From Lepas anatifera (Eukaryota; Arthropoda; Thecostraca; Lepadidae): a stretch of 64,000 nt of DNA. The translations under genes were made by a program, and so were the position numbers. Positions 36,207 to 48,200 of the stretch are shown piece after piece (positions within the stretch are counted from its first letter, which is position 1; the number at the start of each line of letters is the position of its first letter). The stretch spans positions 1,348,501-1,412,500 of the forward strand of contig JAOTON010000896.1 in NCBI GenBank assembly GCA_034440635.1, given 5' to 3'. The notes beneath the pieces are model-generated. The model searched no databases. It was not told where the DNA came from and saw only the letters and a list, made by a program, of their open reading frames with translations.

Positions 36207-39200
36207 CTGCCAGTCAAAAAATAAGTGGGGGGTCATTTTCAGGCCCAGAGTTGGTGTGCTTTTATTGCCCTGGCAATACGACGTCAATGTGTGTTTTTGA
36301 CAGATACAGAGTGAGAGATTTTGTTCATATTTTTGTCCTGCCAGCACTTAGGCAGAGCATGGGGCGGCAGACCTATTTTGGTGACGAACAGCAAAGGAAC
36401 GGTTCGTTCTATCATAAGCAAATCCGGCGAAGGGAGGTTCCTTCTGCCCACTCGATCACATGGTGCCTCCAAACCACGTTCCGTACCCCTGGAAACCGTC
36501 CCGGTTACCCCTTGAAACCAGTGGCGGATCTAGCCGATCAATGCGCGTGTTATGGATGGATCAATGTGCGTGTTAAATTCAGCTGTCAAGTCACTGGCAG
36601 GGACTTAACACTGATGCATTAGAGGCTGCGTGCAGGCTAATTTAGGGACTTGTGCCTCCTACTTGCAAATCAGGGGTGACATCCGCCCAAATTTTGAAGC
36701 TCATTTTATTTTTGTTTTACATTTTCTCCGTTACCAGCGTGCATCTTCATAGATTTGGTGGTGAAGTGAATCGTCTTTAGTGTTTTATATGCAGCCACAA
36801 TTCTTAGAATTTGTCTCCCAGCCCTCTCCCCCGGTCATTGCCAGTCTAGGTCCGAACCACCCCCCCCAGTAAAAATTTGGTGGCGACGCCCCTGGTATTT
36901 GCCTTTAACAAAACCGGGCGAGCACCATCTAAAGCTGGATGCACTTCTAAATATAGAATATACATCTCAAAGCTGGTCTAAAATAATTAAAACTTCAAAT
37001 CTATAGCTTTAAAAAACACGTAGGCATTACAAAATAGAGGGACACACCCCAAATTAAGTGCATGTTTTTTGCACACTCTAAGTATATGGGGGGACACACA
37101 TGGAGGGGTAGGGGTCACACTCAAGACCTGCCCCCAAACTAAAATTCTGGGTCTGGGTGCGCCACTAGCTGATTCCCATCACGAGGTTTTTCTTGTACTA
37201 TTTGGCTAATAAGTTTGTCAAAACATAGGATTGTACAAAGAAGTTTATTTTTTAGAGCAAAAAATAAACATTTTATACCAAATATCACTGATGATATCAT
37301 AACAAAATTAACATGGATGAAGAGAAAATTGGTTCGACAATATACCTCACACACTTCCCATTTCAATGCTATGGTATCTGTTTATTTGTTTATTGAGCAT
37401 AAACAAATGTTTGTTGCATATGGAGTATAGAACTGTATACAGGTTACCAATATGCGATCAACGCGCGTCGCGTATATTTGGCCCAAGACCTTTCCTCTGC
37501 TGACGGCGGCGTTTTTCAATTCAGTCATCAACCGCAGATACCGTATTGAACCGGCCAAAAAGCTAGTTGCCACGTACTTGTCCCATGATCGCAGCCTTTC
37601 TCTGGCCGTCTCGGTGGTTTCATATACCTTCGGAGGATGACGGCTGAATGCAGGTCGTGGAGTGTTGTGGGAATTACCTAGGACCCTAAAAAGATGATAA
37701 AACAGATGACAGTAAAAGCGCTAAAGGACTGGTAGCCTAAAAAGTCAAAGTCCAGAAACTAAAACGTCTAAACTCTAAAAAGCCCAAAAAAGGCTCCGTC
37801 AAGGTAAAGATAAAGGAAAAAAGCGTGGGATGAGGCAAATGCCATTTTTACCTTATCGTGCGTGGGATGACGTAGCCTTTTTTGGGCTTTTTAGGGTTTA
37901 TACGTTTTAGTTTCTGGACTTTGACTTTTTAGGCTACCAGTCTGTTAGCGCTTTTACTGTCATCTGCTGTATCATCTTTTTAGGGTCCTAGGTCATTCCC
38001 ACAACACTCTGCGGTTTATGGCACCCTATCTCCAGCAGGGCTTCCGAGAACTTAAATGCAGGTTTCCACGTTTATTTTCAGATTCTGACTTAGTATTGTT
38101 ATTTAGTACAGAGAATGGCATCTTAGCTGCAGATTCAGAACTCTATCTCGAGAAGGATCAGATTTTTCGAAATATAGTTGTAGATAATCAAAATGCACAC
38201 TGAATGAAAAATCTAGCCCCATTATTAAGTGGGCAATCATTTCATTAAAAATCAGGTTCAAATGGCGTGGATTACTATTTTACTAAGGCTTACGCGTACT
38301 CCTAGCTTAGCATTACTAATGATTAGCTTTAGTTTTTCAAATTTGTTTCATTTTTTTCTACAGAGGTAAAGCTGCATACACCATGGTCACATTACAGGAC
38401 TCCCAGCTTCAACGCACGATCACGCCACCTCCACCCACCGGCAGCCATCACTGTGGAATAATGTTGTGGCTCGGAGGCCCACTGGGGCGGGCGTTTAACT
38501 GCGGAAACTGCCTTGCTTCTTGTTGCCGGCTATACCCAGCCAGAGATGGCCTATTATTTTTGCTACGTTACAGAATTTCCCTACGTTCTGATTCGTTTCA
38601 GACCAAGACTAGGCAACCGAGTTACGGTATTATATTTTTCATGGGCTAGAATATTACAAATTACCTAGAACTTTTGCTACAGCTAGGTACACAATACATT
38701 TCACTACGATGCTCAAGGCTCGGTTATCATACTTCAATGGAATTGACCACTTTGTCGGAATCCCAAAAAGCACTATTAAGTCCGCAACATTCAACAACAT
38801 GAGTCAACATATGTTTAGAAATTTAGAAATTGCATTTTGTTCGTACTTTCAATCGTTCAGAACAAAAACATTGCCTTTTTCTCGTATTACCCTGGGTTGA
38901 GCTTAGCATCCCACAGAATTATGAGACTGGACACTAGGGTGCTACTTGTGGCACATAATGTTGCGATGAACGGTGCCATTGTTAACACTTATGGCGTAAC
39001 CTACTTGCCAGGAGGATTTTGACCAGTCATATTGTTGCAACCAGACGAGAAGGAATTCCTTCTTCCTGGTTTGAATTAAGGCATGAAAACTATTTTTTAT
39101 TTTGTCATTGCAGGTTTGGCTATCAGGATCGAAGCCTCGGGGGTGCTCGGACATTCCCAAAGATATAGAAATGCATGTCTCTGCTCTCTAGGATAGCTAC

Positions 39201-42200
39201 CAGTACCCGACAGTTTTGTGTCACCCTCCCAACTTCGGTTGCAGTCGCGTCGGACTTGTCTCTACCCAGCACATACCCGCGTCGGCGCTCCTAACTTCAG
39301 CGATTCGAACAGTAGCTCCGCGTGTGGTGAAGAGCAGCCTTGAATAGCAAAGAACATAGTCGGGACCAAAGAGAAAAAACATGGTCAGGGGCTCCTAAAA
39401 GTTTCACTTTAACACCCTCCGAGCCACCCTCGCCATGTTTGAGGGTGTTCAAACCACCCCCCTTGAACGCGACTCCTATGCAGGATAGCGAAAAAAACGC
39501 GAAGCTGGTGGATAGCTCATAAAAATTAATGAAGAAGCTACATAAGTCACTTTTTGGCTCAGGCTAATATTGAGGACATGACAAGTCAAAGAAGGTGGCA
39601 TGTTAAAGAAGAGTTTCGGGGATCTAGCGTATGGCAGGGTTGAGTTAGAATCATTTTTAGGCACCGCTCGCTTCCTCTCGTTACGGCGAATCGAATAATG
39701 TATAATATGACTACACTAGGTTAAAACCCAAAAATTACCTGACCTGAGGTTAGGTCAATGTCACTATCTGATCTAGCATAGTCAATATTCACATCAATCC
39801 ACTCGCAATAACTATCTAAACGTAATAGTATCAAAATAAAAAACTTTATCCTCATTTCCTGCAAAGTTATAGGCCCAAGGCTGAAAATCTACTTAAGTAG
39901 CCCAGATGACCCCTCAAAGGTCACAGGTCACATATTGCAACATGATCCTGTAAGGGGACCAGGATACCACGATTTGGAAACTATGAAGGTATTCAAAGCT
40001 GTATCTACACCAATACAGCCCATTTCCTGTTTTCCCATGCATTTCCAACGGAGAGGTCATGATCCATCCCTGACTATATTAGGACATCGATATGAAAAAT
40101 CCGGGCATACATTTTGTAGCACTCGGTGGGTTCATTATGAGGTATAAGTTTCAATCCGATAGATTCATCAATTTCTTACTTAAGCCACCTTAAACATTTT
40201 TGTGAGTGAGGTCACTTGACCTACACTGGTGAACTGACCTGAGATGACCCAACCTTAAAATTTTGGGGAAAGTTGCGGAGCTGATCAAGGATAAGTTATG
40301 CCAAATACGGCGGTGCTTCGCGCTACCGTTTTTCGTGTCACCAGAAAAACCCGAGAGGGTGTTCAAACACCGCCATGGGGGTGAGGAATAGCGAAAATCC
40401 ACAAGCTCCCTTGTTTGAGCCTCTTCATAATTCATAAAGATCATCAAAACAGGCAATACTATGCCAACACCGGAACCCAGAGGCTAATTTGGAACATATG
40501 TGTGCATTTGTGCTATGATAACTTCGCTTCAAGTGTTTCCATTCGATTAACACCGCCCAACCTGGAAAAACATCACCCTCTCCTAGTCCTTTTTTGGAAG
40601 GTGCTCCAGATAGAATACCTCTGTTCTCTTTGTTAGCACGGGCCATATCCTTCTATATGTCACCTTATATAACACGTTTTAGCTTTGCAAAAAACCGCCT
40701 TCCGCACTAGTTTAGGGGCAGGGCAAAAAGACACGTTTGCCCACCTACTTTCCGTTTAGGGGTGGGGTAATTGTCCATTTTGCCCTAACGTAGATCCGCC
40801 ACTGGGGATGTAGCCATATATTTCGGAGTATTTTGCTATCTCTTGAACACTGGTAAGTGGTAAGATATGTATTACCTTAAAACAATTGTTTTGTTTTGTT
40901 TTATGTCTTATCAGTGTTCAAGGGGTAGCAAAATACTCCAGAATGTATGGTTACATTTCTCATTTCTTAATTTCTAGCCTTAACGTTGGTTAAGATATAT
41001 GGAAAAACGTCGTATTACCTGAGGAAAAAAGAAACACAAGAGGAGAAATTACCTTATAAAAGTACCTACAAATATTGGCATGAATCACAAAAATCCATTA
41101 AAAATATAAATCAAACTTCAAGGTGTTTAAGTTCTTTTCTGGGTAATATAATAGTGAGTTACTCATCTCAAACGGAGCTGATATATAGAGTTCTATGGCA
41201 ATTTGGTAGGGCAACAAATGATGATAGCTATTGATCCAAATAAACAGGAAAGCTGACATATTGATTTTTTTCTTTCACTTTCAGCCGTGATTTTAATTTC
41301 ACAGTCTAGGCAGTACAGAACCCTAGATAAGATGGCACTGGCACGGTGATTTGGAGTCTATGGAGGGTGATAATTCAATTTAGAGTGGATGTAGCCTACA
41401 GAAATACAAGTATTTCCACCGAGGCCTCAGACCAAGATGTTGACTAGGTACCAAGGTACTGGCACCCATTCTTCAAAGTTGTTGGCTCATTATTCCCGTC
41501 CCGGTATCACGAAATCATCAGGTTTGCAGCCCTATCACAGTTCACTCACAGTTAGTATCGACACTTAATTTGCACTAGAGTGCACTTGCACAACAGGAAA
41601 AATAGGTCTCGCCCCAAAATAACGCGTCATATATGTATTACATCTGCTATTAGCCCGCTGCATTCGGCAATGCTGTAAACATTTCATGGAGAAATCATCA
41701 AATAATCGAATAAGAGCGAATAAATTATGGTGATTTGTAAAACTAATTGTTTAAAACATACATATGTCCCTTCTAACGTTAAAAACAGCCATATAATATA
41801 TTTCAAAGGGATAATCTCATTCGGGAATTGGGCGAAATTCACATTGCATTTCATATCTACTCCGCTTTCGCATGAATGTTTCCGCTTTTTATGAAACGTG
41901 ATTCTGTGTACGGGGTAACTTTACAGTTGAGTGTTGTGTAAAATACGTCGCATTTGCACGCCTTTTATGAAATGGGGTCCAGCTGGAACAGTTACACAAT
42001 CCAAACGATGCTTCAAACTGACGACATTAAACGGATCGTAACAGTTGAGAAGCAGCATATCGACTTTGATTGATGACACGTACCTTGTATTCATCACGTG
42101 TTGTAACATAAATGGGAATAAAGGCCAGCCACACGATGCATGTGCTGTACATGGTGAATCCAATGTACTTGGCCTCGTTGAAGTTCTCCGGGATCTTCCT

Positions 42201-45200
42201 CGTCTTGAACGCGTACCACGTGCAGAGCGCGATCAACAGCATGTTGTAGCTGAGGGAGGCCCCCTGCCGGGATATAAGCTATATTAGTGAAGAGTATACT
42301 TGTAAGGCTTGCAAAAGGGAACGTTTTGGTATTTAAAGCAGGCGTGAAACTTTCGACGAGGTATGTTTATGAGAAGAAGTGTTGCGTGCGAAAGGATGAC
42401 TCATGGCTCCATTTCCTAAAAATGTGACTTATCGCGGCTATTACTTTTTAAAACGTTCTTTGTTGAAAGGTGACGTGTTTTGGACACGATACAGTAAGAG
42501 TGTAGAGGCCAGAGTTTTGCAGACTCTCCTTTTTTTAATATATATTGCGTATCAGCTCTACAACATAGCATGAGAAACTGACATCTTCTCCAGAAAGTTC
42601 CTCCCTTCCCCCATTCCAAGGATACTATATAACTCGCACGGATATAGAGTCAGGTCTCCTACGAGCACTTTCGGACAGAAAAATAACATGTACCAACATT
42701 CGATGAGTGATGATAAATGTGACAAAACCTGATACAATGTCAAGCAATACTCCAAATTTTGCTAACATGTGAACTTTCAATAATCTTGAGCAGTTCAAAG
42801 TCGCTTTTAAATTCGTCTAAGCTTCCAGAGTTCACAAGAGATTGAGGCAGCTGGTTCCATTAGGCGACCGCTGCAGGGTAGAGCAAATCTTTGTAATGCT
42901 TCAAGTAGCATATCAGTCTAACAAATCTCTGGGTGTGACCTCTTGTGCTGGTGTTGGCTGGTCTCAGATGAAGTTATCAGGTCTACTATACGCTTCACTG
43001 ACAGGAATAGCACTGCTGTTCTTACTCGCACTCTTCGTGTTTTTACATTTTCGATGGCAAGTATTTGGAGCATGGAGGGGACGCTGCTCCTTCTGCTTTA
43101 ATCAGATGTAATTAAAGGGAATGTGGCACCATCATACCGTGATTTTAACTGAGATAGTCAAGTTGTAAAGCAAGTCGGAAAACACGGTACTCAATATATT
43201 ATTTGTCTTGGAACTCGAGATCTCTGTAGGAAAAAACTAAAACCTACCTGCTATGTACCCCTCATGTACCCTTAGCAGCAGGCCACAGTTGTCATGGCTG
43301 TTGGTGTGACGACATATGCTGACGTCACGATGAGCATCAGCCAATCGAAACCCTTGAGGTGTTTCGAGTATGATAGTGGTTGCCAGATCATGACATCATC
43401 CACAGGCAGATATTTATTTCTTTTCCTAGAGGAGTATTTTAAAAATCAAGATATTAAGCTTATTGTTCATTTTTCAGAGAAATCATGAGTGATTTCATTA
43501 TTTTCGGCTAAAAAGTACGCCTAGTTACACTAAATTCCAGAATTCGACCAAGATGCCACATTCCCTTTAACCCGCGCCCCACCGGGGGTCCGGCGCCACC
43601 TTCGCCCCACCGGGGGGGCCATCGATGGCCCCCCTCTAACTCCGAAAATATGGGCGTTAGCGCAAATCTGCAAAGTGCAATAGAAAGCTTGCGTGAATTC
43701 AGTAAGAAATTACTTCGCATGTTTTAGTGCTCAGGTCAATGGTTTGACCTCCAGAGGTCAAATTAGGTCAAGATCGGCTATTTTCACTCAAATATGCAAT
43801 GATTGAGCAAACTGGGCATAACTCTTATGTCATTAGAGCTATTGAGGCCTGGTAAAGTACATTTGATAGCAAATTGCCAGTACTTTTTCCGCTATGTGGA
43901 ACGTTAAGACCTCCCGCCAGTGGTTTGACCTCCAGAGGTCACCTCGTGACCTAATATGACCTGAGGTCACGAAAGGTCAAAAAGTGACCTTGCCGTATAT
44001 CAAATGAAAGCCAGTGACAAGACCAACACGATGGTGTTTGTTTCACCGCTCTAGCTTAATTAGGTCAAAAGTTATTGCCAAAATACTGTTTTTGACCTCT
44101 GGTGACCTTGGATGACCTTGGAAGAGTCAAAGGGCAAATATGACCCCTGGGATCCGTGAAAGGGTGTCCAAAAACGTTGTTCTGAGCAGTCGGAGTATTT
44201 GCAATCATTTTTGTGGCTTTTATATCATGAAACAACTTTTCCCTATGCTTTTCCAATGGGAGAGGTCGCCTTGTGACCTGACCTCAGGGCACGAAATCGA
44301 AAAATCCCGGATATACACCTTGTAGACCCTGGAGGGGTTATGAAGTGTAGGAAGTTTCAAGTCGATCGACTTTGAAATGTAGCTCTTACAGAGCTCTAAA
44401 GTGAAGTGAGGTGACCTTGGTTGACCTCGTCTGGTGACCTGACCTTGGGTGACCCGGGGTAAAAATTTCAGGGATGATGGGAAAATGATGCAGTGAGAGG
44501 TAGAGCCCTTAACTGCGGTGCTGCGCCTCGTCGTTTTTCTGCTATCCCGGAAAAACCTTAGGGGGCCATCGATGGCCCCCCGGTGGGGCGAGGGTTAAGA
44601 TCGCGCGGCTTTTCTTTGGAACATCTCGATGGCAGATGTTTGGCATTTTATGGAATTTGCCCACTCTGTCGCTGCATATTCCAATTAAGGGGTACGAGGG
44701 CACCACATCCAGTAGCCCCTTGCCTCAGACCCTGCTGGCGGTTCAGAATCAAGAACAAAAAACTTTCGTGCACATTCTGAGGCATAGAAATAAAATTTAC
44801 ACCTCCTCTGGCGTTCCTGCTCGTGTTGCTGAAAACACACAAACATATACAGAAAAGTGGGATGGAAAAGTTCATTGCACTGTTGTTAAATTCTATAGCT
44901 TTGTTGGTATATTGGGGGCTGTTTACATATGGCGTTAGACACCGAAGGGAGAAGGGGGGTCTAGAATGTTTTGTCTTTTTCTGACAAAGAGAGATCTGAC
45001 TTTTTCTGGTGTTTTTGACGAGGGGGTTGGAAACCATGGCCTGCCGTGGATTTTCTATTGAACGAGAACTACGCAGGCTCAGGGCCATTGACGAGTGGGC
45101 ACTCCAAAGTTTCGTAACCACATATGATAACGGTATAGTATGGCACCAGTTTTAGCTTAGTATAGTAAGAGTTTTCTACAAGTTATGCTAGCCACGTACT

Positions 45201-48200
45201 TTCATATGATGTTAAACCACAAACGGCCGGAGCTGATAGGTGTGTTTTTCCTAAAAGGAAGTTCCGTAAACTATCATCTTTACGGTTCCTTCATGTCTGT
45301 TTATTTCATGGCAGCATTTATATTATTAGCTACTCTTCTTTTTCAGTTTTTTTATGGTGAAGTAGCTTCTTCTTAAATACTTTTTCCGTTTCCTCCATTT
45401 GCCTGACTTGACTCCCCCTGGATTCGCCTATGGAAGCATAAAAAGTGTCAAAATGTACTTAGCTACGCATATGATCAAGTTTTGACTATATTCGCAACAT
45501 TTTTTATCCACCAACTGCCGTTAAACAGCGGCTACAAATTGTGTCGTGCTAGATAGCGAATCGGGCCCATTGTGCCCTGGGGTAAAGGTGGCGCCGGACC
45601 CCCAGTGGGTTGCGGGTTAATATATTTTTCCTTTTGAGGGCTTCTAGTTAGTTTTATCAGTTAGATAGCACTATAGAAGAATTAACCCCCGCACCGGTGG
45701 GGGTGTTTGAACACCTCTCCTCGGGATTTTTCCGGCGGCACGAAAAACAGCGCCGCAAAGCGCCACTGTACACTTAGCACACTTTATCTTTGATAAATTC
45801 CGCAACTTTCCACAAAATCTTAGGCTTGGTTCATCTCAGGTCAGGTCACCAGCGCAGGTCAAGTGACCGCACTTCCAAAAATGTTTAAGGTGGCATAAGT
45901 ATGAAATGGGTGAATCTATCAGATTAAACTTATACCACATAATGGGCCCACCGAGTGCTACAACATATATTCCGGGATTTTTCATATCCATGACCTAAGT
46001 TCAGGTACGGATCATGACCTCTCCTTGGAACTGCATGGGGAAACAGAAATTGGACTGTATTTGCGTAGATACAGCTGAGAATACTTTCATATTCTTGACA
46101 TCGTAGTATCCTGGGCCCTTTTATAGGTTCATGTTGCAATTTTTGACCTGTAGCCCTTGAGAGGTCATCTGGGGCTACTTCCGCAGGTTTCAGACGTGGA
46201 TCAATAACTTTGCAGGAAACGATGGTAAAGTTTAATATTTGTTATATCATTACGTTTAAATTGCTATTGCGAGACGATTGGTATGCATATTGACTATGCT
46301 AGGTTGGAAAGTGTTCTTGACCTGACCTGAGGCCAGGTAATTTTTATTTTTTGACACAGTTTAGTCATAGTCAACAACCTTCGATTCTCCATAACGAGAG
46401 GAAGCAAATGGGGCTTAAAAAATAGTCTAGCTACACTCTGTCAGACGCTAGAGTCCGGAATCTTTTCTGTAACATGCCACATTCTTTGACCTGTCTTGGC
46501 CTCAATGTTGACCTGAGCCAAAAAAGTGACTGATTTAGTTTCTTCATGAATTTGTATAATGAACAGCATTCCAGTTTTTTCTCTATCCAACAGCGTTTGC
46601 GTTTTTGTTCGCTATCCCCGCATAGGAGCTGAGTCCGAGGGGCATGTCTGAACACCCCCTTCACCAGGATGAAGGTGTCTCGGAGGCCCACCAGGGCGGG
46701 TGTTAAAACAAAGATGGCATGCGCATCTCTTTTGATATCGAGGTTATTGGTATTGCTTTGAATTTGGGCACCCCTAATGATACTCTAATATCCTGTCACG
46801 AACCTGACGAATCTGTCCCTTTCACGAAGCCTCACTGAGAACATACTCCAGCACTATTCAACTACACACGAGTGTGTGCCTAATCACACCACACATCCAG
46901 GGCCTTGCTTGCCTGTGAGAGACTGGTGATGCCGCACGTGGCGACCACGGTCGTTCGGCTGGGGTACACGTGTTTGGTAGAGGGCGGCTCCAGCACCAAC
47001 CACACCACGATCCCAACCAACTGCACCGACACCAGACCTGCCACAGCGGCACAACACCGGCGCCCCGTCACCCGCAAACACCTGCAAAACCGCAACCAGC
47101 CATGCCCGCAGTGTGACAGCAATTCCAGGATGGATTTCTTGCGCAATCGAATGTTGTTTTCGCCGTATGGCAGTGCATCTCTGAATTGGCGTGGAATGGC
47201 ATCGATATCAAAGTTACTTTGTTTTAACCGAGTAGCAGTGATTTGCAGAACTGGTTAAAATAAAACATCCAGAATCTGTCGGTTTTGACCCAAGTATTTC
47301 ACACACAAATTTGGCTGCAACCAATTTTGTTCAAAGCTGCTCGCAAAACCCTCCGCGAACTCACACCGGACGGCACATGTGAGGAAAAAGTCCTCACATC
47401 TGGTAAGCGTGTTCTCTTTTAAGAATTTTGGACTTTTTCGTCCGTACACTCACCAAAACATATTGCTATCTGTGACTTGGGTGATGTGTAGTGAGGTCGG
47501 TTTATCGTTCTTGTACCCATGTTGAATATCCTGGATATCCTGCAAAAAGACAAAAGTGAAACGCAGTTAGCATCACCCATCCTGTGTTCATTTCATCGAG
47601 TAAAAAAGCTGCAGGAGCCTGCTGTGATGTTTCTATTACCAACCCCCGAATTTCCTCCAAGAGACTGCAGTGATAATTTGAACTAACTTTGGATACTAAG
47701 TGAAGCGGTTACAAAAGTTCGCCAAATGAGCTATGGGGAGCTGAGTGCAGCGAAAACAGAAATTCCGGACCGAATAAGTCAAGAACGGCGATAATCTTGC
47801 TTCTTGAAAACAATCTCGACTTGGTTATGCTCCTGACTTATATTCATAAACAGCATAGTTTGTTTTGTGAGCATAATCAGTGCAATGCTTCAATGCAATG
47901 TGCAATGTTCTCACAAATTCACTAAGTTGCGTACGACTCCAGAATCTCCCATGTTGGGTGAGGAGCACGTCCTGCTCCCCGGTTTATTTTAGTGAGCAGT
48001 CCGTCGTGCTGAATGTTTTGTTTTTGGTGAGCAGCGTGTGGTGCTCCCCGGTTTGTTGTGACGAACAGCGCGCCTAGCTCACCGGTTTGTTGTGGTGAGC
48101 AACGCGTGGTGCTCACCGGTTTGTTGTGGGGAGCAGTGCGTGGTGCTAACCGGTTTGTTGTGGTGAGCAGCGCGCCTAGCTCACCGGTTTGTTGTGGTGA

